44,678 nt of DNA from positions 1-44,678 of the forward strand of contig NZ_JACIFV010000036.1 of the NCBI RefSeq assembly GCF_014197535.1, in the 5' to 3' direction. The DNA is from Rhizobium aethiopicum. GTDB lineage: Bacteria; Pseudomonadota; Alphaproteobacteria; Rhizobiales; Rhizobiaceae. Both the position numbers and the translations under genes were made by a program. This document shows positions 23,566 through 31,085 of this stretch, piece after piece (position 1 is the first letter of the stretch; each line of letters begins with the position of its first letter). A model generated the notes under the pieces. That model saw only the letters and a list, made by a program, of their open reading frames with translations. It made no database searches and was not told the DNA's origin.

Positions 23566-24318
23566 CTATTCCAGCCGCCGCGCCTCCAGCGGAGCCTCCT
23601 GCCTGAAGCCGTCGAAAAAGCGCCCGCCATGCACGGCAAGCTCCCGGTCGGCCAAGGCGAGGAACCGGGCGCCGTCACCCTGCACCGCCAGTCTGAACGC
23701 GGCATCGAAGTCTGCTGCCAGCTCCACATCGAGCTCCCTCAGGAGACGCGGCGCCCACTTGCCGCGGCCGGCCCATGCGCCGCGCCCAAGCAACATCAGA
23801 TCGGCGAGCTTCTGGTAGAGATCGGCCGCGATGGCGGCGATCTCTTCGGGCGGGCGGTGGCCGCGCAGGTCATCGGCGAGATCAGTGACCTGATAGCGCA
23901 GCATGTCATAGCTCGGACCATCGAGAGGCTTCGGCCCTGCGGCAAGAACGCTCGCCGCCTTCGCCTGGATGAGGCGCGCACGCTCGATGTCAGGCCCGAC
24001 GATGCTGCCTGTCGCAACCATATTGACCATGATGGGACAGCCGCTCTCCGCGTCCTGATGGAGATAATGCGCCAGCGTCTGCGGATCATGGATGAAGGCC
24101 TCGACGGGAAACTCGTCCACCGTAAACGATTCCCGCCAAGCTCTTTCCAGCGCCGGAAACACGACGACCAGATCGATATCCGAAAACTCGGTCCCCTCGC
24201 CGCGCATGATGGAGCCGGAGACATAGGCGAAGGCGGCCCCAGCATAGCGGCTGGCGGCAGAGCGGCAGGCGGCGGCGAGCGCCCGCTCGGCAACAATCTG
24301 TTTCTCGATATCGTCTAT
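23566..24318 (-). CDS. Nucleotidyltransferase-domain protein (putative ATA start)
   Basis: The 250-residue version has an MNT/polymerase-beta-type nucleotidyltransferase core. AYVSGSIMRGEGTEFSDIDL (about residues 31-50) carries the GSxxRG motif and the paired Asp of DxD. A third acidic region lies in FPVEAFIHD. The C-terminal half is helical with PPEEIAAIAADLYQKLADLM. Substrate is unknown; relatives act as aminoglycoside nucleotidyltransferases or MNT/HEPN-type proteins. No ATG, GTG or TTG lies in frame between the upstream terminator and the motif. Codon ATA at 24318 has GAGG 8 nt upstream and gives a natural start, (M)DDIEKQIVAERALAA. The start may be a mutated ATG. Confidence 0.72.
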   Translation of the reverse strand: MDDIEKQIVAERALAAACRSAASRYAGAAFAYVSGSIMRGEGTEFSDIDLVVVFPALERAWRESFTVDEFPVEAFIHDPQTLAHYLHQDAESGCPIMVNMVATGSIVGPDIERARLIQAKAASVLAAGPKPLDGPSYDMLRYQVTDLADDLRGHRPPEEIAAIAADLYQKLADLMLLGRGAWAGRGKWAPRLLRELDVELAADFDAAFRLAVQGDGARFLALADRELAVHGGRFFDGFRQEAPLEARRLE

Positions 24319-24353
24319 GTTCTCGTCCTCGAATGCAGGAGGCGAGCGGCAAC

Positions 24354-24380
24354 AAAAAACCCGCTCGTTTCCGGCGGGTT
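24354..24380 (-). terminator. Rho-independent terminator of candidate sRNA
   Basis: On the minus strand AACCCGC-cggaaacga-GCGGGTT forms a 7-bp stem followed by six T in a row. It sits upstream of the nucleotidyltransferase frame, so it ends an upstream transcript rather than that gene. Confidence 0.8.
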
Positions 24381-24480
24381 GGTGTCTTCTGCAATGAACG
24401 GAATTCAGTTCACGCGTCTGCCACCCACCGCCAAACGGTGGTCGTAGACGTCGTGGAGACTGCGAAAATCCTGCACATGG
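24354..24480 (-). ncRNA. Candidate small RNA ending in a strong terminator
   Basis: The region lies upstream of the nucleotidyltransferase and holds no supported gene. On the minus strand a -35-like TTGACG (24508-24513) and a -10-like GATAAC (24487-24492) precede a possible start near 24480. The transcript would contain the stems CCACCG-TTTGG-CGGTGG and TGAAC-tgaattcc-GTTCA, then the terminator at 24354-24380, about 127 nt in total. Structure and terminator support an sRNA; family is unassigned and no target is evident. Confidence 0.5.
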
Positions 24481-24591
24481 ACGTAAGTTATCGCCCGCCG
24501 GCAACGGCGTCAATCCGCCAAGCACGCTTCCCCGCCGCACTGTTTTCCGTCTAAGATGCGCCCAAAGACTCGCTCAACAGGAAGGCCCGCC

Positions 24592-25287
24592 ATGCCCCAT
24601 CCCGCCACCGTCATTCCGCGTCCCGCACCGGTTTTGCTGCCGGTCGAAGGCCGCGTCGAGCGTTTCCCGGTGCGCCGCGTCTATTGCGTCGGGCGCAATT
24701 ATGCCGACCATGCGATCGAGATGGGTCATGATCCCAGCCGCGAACCGCCCTTCTTCTTCCAGAAGAACGCCGACAATCTGCTGCCGGCCGGCAGCGCCTT
24801 CCCCTACCCGCCGCTGTCGAACGACGTGCATTACGAAGTGGAATGCGTGCTGGCGCTGAAATCAGGCGGCGCGGACATCCAGGCCGAGAATGCGCTCGAT
24901 TGCATCTACGGCTATGCCGTCGGCATCGATTTCACCCGTCGCGACCTGCAGGGCGAAGCCAAGAAGCTCGGCCGTCCCTGGGAGCTCGCCAAAGCGTTCG
25001 AACATTCCGCCCCCGTCTCGGCAATCGTGCCGGCAAGCCGCCTCGGCCATCCCGCCGACGGCCGGATCTGGCTGGAGCAGAACGGCAGGCGCGTGCAGGA
25101 CGGCGACCTCAACCAGATGATCTGGAAGGTGCCGGAGATTATTGCCGAACTGTCGAAGCTCTTCGAGCTGGCGGCCGGAGACGTGATCATGACCGGCACG
25201 CCGGCCGGCGTCGGCGCGGTTGCGAGGGGCGACCGCATTACCTGCGGCATCGACGGCGTTGCGACGCTTTCGGTCGACATCGTCTGA
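24592..25287 (+). CDS. Fumarylacetoacetate hydrolase-family protein
   Basis: The 231-residue protein matches the FAH C-terminal domain family. Motifs are RVYCVGRNYADHAIEMG near residue 30, HYEVECVLAL (E-x-E metal ligands), YGYAVGIDFTRRDLQGEAKK, RPWELAKAFEHSAP and the conserved VIMTGTPAGVGAV near 205. FAH proteins of this length hydrolyse or decarboxylate 2-oxo acids such as acylpyruvates; the exact substrate is unclear. ATG 24592 has GGAAGG at 7 nt. The stop is 10 bp before the gamma carbonic anhydrase gene and both read the same way, so this is an operon. Confidence 0.88.
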   Translation: MPHPATVIPRPAPVLLPVEGRVERFPVRRVYCVGRNYADHAIEMGHDPSREPPFFFQKNADNLLPAGSAFPYPPLSNDVHYEVECVLALKSGGADIQAENALDCIYGYAVGIDFTRRDLQGEAKKLGRPWELAKAFEHSAPVSAIVPASRLGHPADGRIWLEQNGRRVQDGDLNQMIWKVPEIIAELSKLFELAAGDVIMTGTPAGVGAVARGDRITCGIDGVATLSVDIV

Positions 25288-25297
25288 GGAGAGGTCC

Positions 25298-25828
25298 ATG
25301 CCCGTCTACGCCCTTGGCGGCCGGACGCCGAAACTGCCGCCCGCCGACCTCCACTGGATCGCTCCGGATGCCCATGTGATCGGCGATATCGAACTCGGCG
25401 AGAATGTCGGCATCTGGTTCGGATCGGTGCTGCGCGGCGACAATGAGAGGATCACCATCGGCGCCGGCACCAATATCCAGGAAGGCGTCATGGCCCATAC
25501 CGACATGGGCTTTCCGCTGACGACGGGCAAAGGCTGCACGATCGGCCACCACGCCATCCTCCACGGCTGCACGCTTGGCGACAACGTGCTGATCGGCATG
25601 GGCGCGACCATTCTCAACGGCGCCAAGATCGGCAACAACTGTCTCGTCGGCGCCAATGCGCTGGTGACGGAGGGTAAGGAATTCCCCGACAATTCGTTAA
25701 TCGTCGGCGCACCGGCCCGTGTGTTGCGGGTGCTTGACGAGGCGGTTGTCGAGGGCATTCGCCGCTCGGCGAAAAATTATGTGGCGAATTGGCAGCGGTT
25801 TGCGCGGGATCTCAGGGTGATTGGGTGA
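25298..25828 (+). CDS. Gamma-carbonic-anhydrase-family (LbH hexapeptide) protein
   Basis: The 176-residue protein forms a left-handed beta-helix of hexapeptide repeats, with steps such as IGDIELGENVGIW, LIGMGATILNGAKIG and NCLVGANALV. The three zinc-type His occur in VMAHTDMG and IGHHAILHGC. The family includes carbonic anhydrase relatives and PaaY-type thioesterase-like proteins, so catalysis should be treated as probable rather than known. ATG 25298 has a GAGGAGAGG ribosome site. It is the second gene of an operon with the FAH protein, 10 bp apart. Confidence 0.88.
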   Translation: MPVYALGGRTPKLPPADLHWIAPDAHVIGDIELGENVGIWFGSVLRGDNERITIGAGTNIQEGVMAHTDMGFPLTTGKGCTIGHHAILHGCTLGDNVLIGMGATILNGAKIGNNCLVGANALVTEGKEFPDNSLIVGAPARVLRVLDEAVVEGIRRSAKNYVANWQRFARDLRVIG

Positions 25829-25904
25829 TTAAGAGGCGCCTCTTCCAGGAAAATATGCCTCATTTGCCTTTCGCTTGCGCTCAAGGCGTGCATCGCTTCC
25901 GCTC

Positions 25905-26064
25905 CTCACCCCCTCATCTGCCCTGACGGGCATCTTCTCCCCGCTGGGGCGAAGAGGGAGCGAGCCGCCGACCATCGTTTCCTACCGGAATGGCTCGAGG
26001 CGCTGCCGCGAGTCCCTTCTCCCCAGCGGGGAGAAGATGCCGGCAGGCAGATGAGGGGGTGAGC
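25905..26064. repeat. Intergenic inverted-repeat mosaic element, type 2 copy A
   Basis: The left end 'ctcaccccctcatctgcc' with 'gggcatcttctccccgctgg' pairs with the right end 'ccagcggggagaagatgcc' and 'ggcagatgagggggtgag'. The same layout is at 41130-41332. It shares the CTGCCGGCATCT core with type 1, so the two are relatives. Confidence 0.7.
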
Positions 26065-26125
26065 GACGACAGGAGCGAGTGCACGGAGCGCAAGTGAAGG
26101 CAAATAATCGGATATTACGGTCCTC

Positions 26126-26833
26126 TCACCAAACACCCGGGATCCAGCGCCAGCGCACCCGCTCCATATACTCCGCATATCCTTCAAGCCCCTTGCGCAA
26201 CTCCGCCTCCTCTCCGAGCGTCCGGCCAAAGAGCACGACGACGAGCAGCCCCACGGGGATCAACGCAGAGAGCGACCCGAGTGACAGCGCCATGCCGGCG
26301 GCGAGCACGATGGCGAAGGCATAGCCGGGGTGGCGGATGGTGGCATAGGGGCCGGTGTCGATGACCTTGTGGTCGCGGTCGGTCTGGATGCGCACCGTCG
26401 GCTCGAAATGCCGGTTGACCGATTGCGCCCAGATGAGGCCGAGATAGCCGGCGCTCATCACGAGATAACCGAGGAGAACGACCCACCAGGGTTGCGGCGC
26501 CCAGTGGAAACGGCCGTCGTCGAACGCGCCGACCGGAAGAACGGCAGCAAAGAGAATGATCGTCAGCGTCGCGACCACGGCATCCCAACGCTTGGTTCCC
26601 TTCTGATATCGGCTGCGCGCCGCGAACAACTCCGGATTCGTCCGCGAGATCCAGACGAGCGCGATTGCAGTCAGCGCAAGGAAGAGACCGAGAAAAATCC
26701 AGCCGCGCGGCCAGGCGAACGTGCCGGCGGGCCAGAACAGTGCAACAACCATCACTGCGACGGTTATCGCGAGCGATCCGAGCGACGGCGCCGCCGCAAA
26801 CGAGCGACGCAGCTGGCTGTGTTCCTGCGTCAT
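26126..26833 (-). CDS. Isoprenylcysteine carboxyl methyltransferase-like membrane protein
   Basis: The 235-residue protein has about five hydrophobic segments. The ICMT/PEMT-type C-terminal signature is HKVIDTGPYATIRHPGYAFA followed by a membrane helix and GEEAELRKGLEGYAEYMERV. The HPGY and EEXXL pieces bind S-adenosylmethionine in this superfamily. Bacterial members methylate unknown, usually lipid or isoprenoid, substrates. The ATG at 26833 is chosen because it starts a normal polar N-terminus; a longer start at 26887 is possible. It is separate from neighbours and is flanked on its 3' side by a mosaic repeat. Confidence 0.8.
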   Translation of the reverse strand: MTQEHSQLRRSFAAAPSLGSLAITVAVMVVALFWPAGTFAWPRGWIFLGLFLALTAIALVWISRTNPELFAARSRYQKGTKRWDAVVATLTIILFAAVLPVGAFDDGRFHWAPQPWWVVLLGYLVMSAGYLGLIWAQSVNRHFEPTVRIQTDRDHKVIDTGPYATIRHPGYAFAIVLAAGMALSLGSLSALIPVGLLVVVLFGRTLGEEAELRKGLEGYAEYMERVRWRWIPGVW

Positions 26834-27045
26834 GACCGTTTTCCGCTCCACCGGGCAAGCGCCTTCTGCTGTCAGCAGCGGCGGCAAAAATCCGACAGTC
26901 CTACGCCTGATTTAGGAAGTGAAACGCGCGCAACAACCGTGGCAAGGTGGCAAATGAAACTGCCTCCAATAACAGACGTCAGTGTTTCCGCAGTTGCGTG
27001 GCCGAGACTGCCGTTGCGGCAGTGTTTGATATTGTTGAAAAACGC

Positions 27046-27447
27046 CTATTCGGCCGCTTCCAAAAACTGGTTCTCTCCCGACGAAGCGGCAAGCGCCCGA
27101 ACCCTGGCTTCGGTCTTGGCGATCAGCTGATAGAACTCGTCCTGCGCTTCGACATCCAGCTGAATGACGGCATTGACGTCTTCGGGGGTATCGCAAACAC
27201 AGGCGACCGCCGAAATGGGACAGATGCCGCCGGGATAACGCTTACCGGTCCCTGTATAGGCGCGACGGCCCCAGCGCTCGGAATAGACCGTTTCCTCCCG
27301 ATCGAGATGGAGGATCGTGCCTTTACAGGCGGTCACGATGGCCGCCTTGCCGTAAGCGAACCAATGATAATTCAGCTTACGGAGAATATATTTTCCAGTG
27401 ATGTCTTCGCCAGCCAGTTCGGCAGGGTCTTCTATCATTCGGATCAT
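27046..27447 (-). CDS. Conserved-looking hypothetical protein
   Basis: The 133-residue protein has MIRMIEDPAELAGEDITGKY at its start and a central GTILHLDREETVYSERWGRR. Mid-protein PGGICPISAVACVC carries three cysteines. The C-terminal helix is rich in Glu/Ala (DEFYQLIAKTEARVRALAA). ATG 27447 has GAGG 8 nt upstream. The frame stays open upstream through a low-quality stretch, but no better start is seen. I do not recognise a family. The cysteines could bind a metal or form a disulphide; this is only a possibility. The 158 bp between its stop and the ICMT-like start show no gene. Confidence 0.55.
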   Translation of the reverse strand: MIRMIEDPAELAGEDITGKYILRKLNYHWFAYGKAAIVTACKGTILHLDREETVYSERWGRRAYTGTGKRYPGGICPISAVACVCDTPEDVNAVIQLDVEAQDEFYQLIAKTEARVRALAASSGENQFLEAAE

Positions 27448-27758
27448 GAGAGCGTCCTCAACATGAGAGCAATATCCGTTATCTCTACTTGCCTCGCAAG
27501 TCGAAAAGTGCAGCTTTTGTAGTAGCTTAGTCACAAAGTGTTTCTGATTCTTACATCTTGCACGCGCCAGGCAGCTTGCCGCCCATGCAATCCATCGTCG
27601 AATTTCCCACCTTCGCACCTGAATCCGCCTTTTCCAGAGGGCAGCCATGCCGCCTTGCGTTTTCCCGCTGAGGCCCAATATTTGAATCTTGGATCGGCCA
27701 ATCAGCCGTCGCATGACGGCTCAACTGGTCCGCCGGTTCACACCAGCAGGAGTGTCCC

Positions 27759-28130
27759 ATGGTCGAAGCCGTCAACCGCATCTCCTCCACGGCCGCGTCC
27801 GAGCCCACCAAGGTCGGCATCAGCACCTCGATCGGCTCGGAACCCGACAATGCCTGGATTGCCGCCCGCCAGTCGCAGATCACTGCCGATCAGCAGGCAT
27901 CGAACGGAGCCGCGGAGACGAATGGTGCGGGCAATCTTGTTCCGCATGCGAATCTGCTCGTCGATCACGAGGAGCATCCACGAAAGCAGCATGGGCATGC
28001 GCGATCGGGCGAAGGAGAAGAGGCCGGGGAAGCAGCGGAACAGCCGCTCCTGTCTGGTGAAAGCGAGCGGATCGGCACCCGCAATTTCGACGAGGATACG
28101 CCTTTCGGCGAGCGCGTCGCCATCCTCTGA
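27759..28130 (+). CDS. Small polar hypothetical protein
   Basis: The 123-residue hydrophilic protein begins MVEAVNRISSTAASEPTKVG. It has a His/Glu-rich middle (HEEHPRKQHGHARSGEGEE) and ends NFDEDTPFGERVAIL. There is no signal peptide or membrane helix, and much of it looks disordered. ATG 27759 has AGGAG at 6 nt, which argues for a real gene; an antisense frame across the same bases looks less natural. It converges with the SnoaL gene, whose stop is 20 bp away. No family is recognised. Confidence 0.5.
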   Translation: MVEAVNRISSTAASEPTKVGISTSIGSEPDNAWIAARQSQITADQQASNGAAETNGAGNLVPHANLLVDHEEHPRKQHGHARSGEGEEAGEAAEQPLLSGESERIGTRNFDEDTPFGERVAIL

Positions 28131-28150
28131 CGAAGTCCAGCTCCGCCGTG

Positions 28151-28549
28151 TCACAGCCCGTCCACAAGCTGAGCCTCGATCGCCGCCTTGTCGATGACCG
28201 ACCAGACCTCGATGATTTTTCCGCCGCGAAATTCGTAGATCACGTTTTCGGTGAAGGAAAGGCGCCTGCCGTTCACATCCAGCCCGAGAAATTTTCCTTT
28301 CGGCGAACAGTCGAAGCCCAGCCGGCAGGCGACGTAAGGCGGATCGATAAGAAGCATCCGCACATTGAAAGAGAGATCGGGAATCAGATCGAAATCCCGC
28401 ACCAGCATGGCGACGTAGCCCGCAAGCCCAAGCCGCCGGCCATTATGGACAGCATCCCCGTCGACGAACTGGCCGAGATCGGGCCAGTTCTGCCGGTTCA
28501 GGCAGGCGATGTAGCCTCGGTAGAGATCGGCAAGTTCGGTTTTGGTCAC
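28151..28549 (-). CDS. SnoaL-like / NTF2-fold ester-cyclase-type protein
   Basis: The 132-residue protein has the NTF2-like pattern of SnoaL ester cyclases. The start is TELADLYRGYIACLNRQNWP followed by FVDGDAVHNGRRLGLAGYVAML. Then come strands with LVRDFDLIPDLSFNVRMLLI and a C-terminal FTENVIYEFRGGKIIEVWSV. Many members are small polyketide-type cyclases, limonene-epoxide-hydrolase-like proteins or have no known substrate. The ATG at 28549 is the natural start. The gene lies downstream of the transglutaminase-like protease on the same strand (62 bp apart) but function does not link them. Confidence 0.82.
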   Translation of the reverse strand: MTKTELADLYRGYIACLNRQNWPDLGQFVDGDAVHNGRRLGLAGYVAMLVRDFDLIPDLSFNVRMLLIDPPYVACRLGFDCSPKGKFLGLDVNGRRLSFTENVIYEFRGGKIIEVWSVIDKAAIEAQLVDGL

Positions 28550-28611
28550 GGACGAATTCCTTTCGCGGCTGAAGCCTTCGGCAGCGAGCGCGCCGCCTTG
28601 CGGCTTTCAGC

Positions 28612-29187
28612 TCAGGAGAACTCGCCGGCGCGGGGGCCGGCAAGCGTCACGCGCCAGCCGGTGCGGGACTGGAAATCCTGGGTGGCCAGAAACGTGTAAC
28701 CCGTCGTGCGCCAGGGCTTCACGGCGCTGGTCAGATTGTCGAGCACATAATCGCCGCCGGCCGTGCGGGCAATCAGAACGACGTGGTTCTGATCATGCGG
28801 TCCGATCACCACGGAAAGCGCCAGCCTGTTCGATGGAAAACCCGCCTCGATCAAGTCCTTCATCTTCTGCAGCGCATAGTCCTCGCAGTCGCCACGGCCG
28901 GCAACCGGAAGTGACCAGACATCCCCATTTCCGGATGACGAGCGATCTTCCGCCGAAACGATACGTCCGTTTACGGAGCGATTGACCTTTTGAAGAAGCG
29001 CTATTCCCGCCTGATCGTTCAGCTGCTGCGCCACCGTCCTGCCGCACAGCCACTTGTACTTGGCGCAGGCCGCAGCGAATCCCACCGGTGCGCCGATGCT
29101 TCGCGTCACCGGCAGCGACGATCCGGCAACGGCCTGAAAATGCGGAACAATCACCAAAAATACCGCAAGAGAAAGGAGACGCTTCAT
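28612..29187 (-). CDS. Periplasmic transglutaminase-like cysteine protease (BTLCP/LapG-type)
   Basis: The 191-residue protein has a signal peptide (MKRLLSLAVFLVIVPHFQ, cut after AVAG). It then has the BTLCP triad: Cys in VAGRGDCEDYALQKM, His in IGPHDQNHVVLIAR and Asp in GDYVLDNLTSAVKPW. BTLCP proteins include LapG, which clips LapA-type adhesins from the cell surface (family knowledge); most relatives have unknown substrates. I chose ATG 29187 because the signal peptide begins there. It is divergent from a large collagen-like secreted protein across 191 bp of unusually AT-rich DNA, so that neighbour is a candidate partner. Confidence 0.85.
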   Translation of the reverse strand: MKRLLSLAVFLVIVPHFQAVAGSSLPVTRSIGAPVGFAAACAKYKWLCGRTVAQQLNDQAGIALLQKVNRSVNGRIVSAEDRSSSGNGDVWSLPVAGRGDCEDYALQKMKDLIEAGFPSNRLALSVVIGPHDQNHVVLIARTAGGDYVLDNLTSAVKPWRTTGYTFLATQDFQSRTGWRVTLAGPRAGEFS

Positions 29188-29290
29188 GGCCGATTCCCTC
29201 TGTTCGTAACGGGAGAATAACACAGCCAGTATAAAAATTTATTAAAATTTTATACTTTAGAATTTAACTGTATTTGGCGATTGAAACAGA

Positions 29291-29361
29291 TTAACCATCG
29301 TTTATTCTTCAAGTTAATCCCTTGTTAGTATAAATCTTCTCCCCATTAACGGTTAATTAAC
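29291..29361. promoter_or_regulatory. Three tandem CtrA-type sites (TTAA-N7-TTAN)
   Basis: Sites are TTAA-ccatcgt-TTAT (29291-29305), TTAA-tcccttg-TTAG (29314-29328) and the perfect TTAA-cggttaa-TTAAC (29346-29361). The last overlaps the 12-bp palindrome GGTTAATTAACC. All lie in AT-rich DNA 18-88 bp upstream of the collagen-like gene. Confidence 0.55.
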
Positions 29362-29378
29362 CTTGGGAGACGAGTGAA

Positions 29379-30851
29379 ATGATCAGCAGAGCAGCAAAAT
29401 TCAGCCTCGCTGTGGCGTCCCTTCTGGCAAGCAGCAGCTTGGCGACGGCAGCCCCCACAGTCGTTAATTGCAAAGCCGCAGTCCGCGGCACGCTCGAATA
29501 CAGGCTGTGCATGCCCACGCGGGCAATACAGACCGACAGCAAGTTCGGTCCGAACGATAAAGATCGCAGCAGCCATGACGCCGGCGACAAGAAGACATCC
29601 AGCACCAGCTCGAACGCCAGCAATGGCAACCGTGGCGATGACGGGGACAGCAAAGACGTCGGCCAAAATGGCGGCAGCGGCGATCAGGGCGGTAGCGGCG
29701 ACCTGGGCGGCAGCGGCGATCAGGGCGGCAGCGGCGACCAGGGCGGCAGCAGCGACCAGGGCGGCAGCGGCGATCAGGGCGGCAGCGGCGATCAGGGCGG
29801 CAGCGGCGATCAAGGCGGCAGCGGCGATCAGGGCGGCAGCGGCGATCAGGGCGGCAGCGGTGACCAGGGCGGCAGCGGCGACCAGGGCGGCAGCGGTGAC
29901 CAGGGCGGCAGCGGTGACCAGGGCGGCAGCGGTGACCAGGGCGACCAGGGCGAGAAAGGCGACAAGGGCGACAAGGGCGATAAGGGAGACAAGGGAGACA
30001 AGGGAGACAAGGGAGACAAGGGCGGCAAAGGCGGCAAAGGCGACAAGGGCGACAAGGGCGACAAGGGCGACAAGGGCGGCAAGGGAGACAAGGGCGACAA
30101 GGGCGGCAAGGGCGACAAGGGCGACAAGGGCGGCAAAGGCGGCAAAGGCGACAAGGGCGACAAGGGCGACAAGGGCGACAAGGGCGGCAAGGGAGACAAG
30201 GGCGACAAGGGCGGCAAGGGCGACAAGGGCGGCAAAGGCGACAAGGGCGGCAAAGGCGGCAAAGGCGACAAGGGCGGCAAGGACCACGATGATCACGGCC
30301 GCGGCAAAGACGGGAAGGATCACGACCACGCCAAGGATGAACCCGGTAAGGATGGAGAAGACCATCACGGCGGCAGCAAGGACGGGGAGGATCACGGCCA
30401 TGGCAAGGGCGGCAACGACGGTCCCGACAAAGGCGGCAACGACGGCACGGGCAGCAGCGGCAATGGCGATGCCGGCAAGAGCGGCAACGACAACGCGGGC
30501 AGCAGCGGCAATGGCGATGCCGGCAAGAGCGGCAACGACAACGCGGGCAGCAGCGGCAATGGCGATGCCGGCAAGGGCGGCAACGACGGCGCGAGCAGCA
30601 GCGGCAATGACGGTGCCGGTAAGGGCGGCAATGACAGCGCGGGCAGCAGCGGCAATGACGGTGCCGGCAAGGGCGGCAACGACAACGCGGGCAGCAGCGG
30701 CAATGGCAATGCCAGCAAGAGCGGCAACGATGGCGCGGGCAGCAGCGGCAATGACGGTGCTGGCAAGGGTGGCAACGACGGCGCGGGCAGCGATGGGGCC
30801 GGAAAGGGCGGTAATGACGGTTCCGGCAAAGGCGGCCCGGGCAAAAACTGA
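29379..30851 (+). CDS. Secreted collagen-like Gly-X-Y repeat protein
   Basis: The 490-residue protein has a signal peptide (ISRAAKFSLAVASLLASSS, cut near TAA/AP). A 70-residue N-terminal part has Cys32 and a second Cys in CKAAVRGTLEYRLC. Residues about 98-302 form a Gly-X-Y collagen-like region. It begins with about 15 GGSGDQ units and continues as about 39 triplets of GDK/GGK type (one Gly broken by an SSD unit). A His/Asp-rich linker follows (DHDDHGRGKDGKDHDHAKD), then about seven 16-residue units of the type GNDNAGSSGNGDAGKS. It is highly charged and probably a surface or matrix protein. ATG 29379 has GGGAG upstream. It is flanked by a divergent LapG-type protease. Confidence 0.8.
   Translation: MISRAAKFSLAVASLLASSSLATAAPTVVNCKAAVRGTLEYRLCMPTRAIQTDSKFGPNDKDRSSHDAGDKKTSSTSSNASNGNRGDDGDSKDVGQNGGSGDQGGSGDLGGSGDQGGSGDQGGSSDQGGSGDQGGSGDQGGSGDQGGSGDQGGSGDQGGSGDQGGSGDQGGSGDQGGSGDQGGSGDQGDQGEKGDKGDKGDKGDKGDKGDKGDKGGKGGKGDKGDKGDKGDKGGKGDKGDKGGKGDKGDKGGKGGKGDKGDKGDKGDKGGKGDKGDKGGKGDKGGKGDKGGKGGKGDKGGKDHDDHGRGKDGKDHDHAKDEPGKDGEDHHGGSKDGEDHGHGKGGNDGPDKGGNDGTGSSGNGDAGKSGNDNAGSSGNGDAGKSGNDNAGSSGNGDAGKGGNDGASSSGNDGAGKGGNDSAGSSGNDGAGKGGNDNAGSSGNGNASKSGNDGAGSSGNDGAGKGGNDGAGSDGAGKGGNDGSGKGGPGKN
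29670..30283 (+). repeat. Collagen-coding tandem repeats (18-bp then 9-bp units)
   Basis: About 15 copies of an 18-bp unit (GGSGDQ, e.g. 'ggcggcagcggcgatcag') to about 29939 are followed by 9-bp units coding GDK or GGK. Copies are almost identical, which favours copy-number change. Confidence 0.85.
30437..30790 (+). repeat. 48-bp tandem repeats (GNDNAGSSGNGDAGKS-type)
   Basis: About seven imperfect 48-bp units. Alternating forms code GNDNAGSSGNGDAGKS, GNDGASSSGNDGAGKG and related variants. Confidence 0.8.
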
Positions 30852-30915
30852 TCGGAACGGTTAAGGCGGTTTGCCCGCGCCACTCCGCTGGCCGGCAGAG
30901 CGGCGAACCCTCTTT

Positions 30916-30995
30916 CCTGATGCTCGCGCTTGTCGCGAGCATCTCCCTGCGTTCGACACGAAGCAGATCCTCGAAGCCAGCGCGAGGATGACTCG
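30916..30995. repeat. Intergenic palindromic repeat (GATGCTCGCG / GCGAGGATGA type)
   Basis: 'ctgatgctcgcgcttgtcgc' with 'gagcatctccctgcg' on the left and 'aagcagatcctcgaagccag' with 'cgcgaggatga' on the right resemble the 9088-9212 element. Confidence 0.5.
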
Positions 30996-31023
30996 GACGG
31001 AAAAAGGTTGTCAACAAGTGGAG

Positions 31024-31049
31024 GGCCGGTTTGCCGGCCTTATCTTTTT
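31024..31049 (+). terminator. Rho-independent terminator after collagen-like gene
   Basis: GGCCGG-TTTG-CCGGCC is followed by TTATCTTTTT. It is 173 bp after the collagen-like stop and could end that transcript. It also lies 37 bp past the zur stop but in the wrong orientation for that gene. Confidence 0.7.
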
Positions 31050-31085
31050 GATCGCTCTATCGTTTGCAACGGGCGGCTCCCCGCC

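Noticed and set aside
27738..28154. Antisense frame over the small polar hypothetical protein
   Set aside because: It has no good start or ribosome site, whereas the forward frame has AGGAG at 6 nt.
29670..30790. Tandem repeats considered as a CRISPR array
   Set aside because: Repeats are in-frame coding units without unique spacers, and no cas gene is present.
29464..31017. Long antisense frames across the collagen-like gene (Pro/Ser-Pro-rich and Cys/Arg-rich proteins)
   Set aside because: They mirror the low-complexity repeats; the forward frame has a signal peptide, ribosome site and regular Gly-X-Y pattern.
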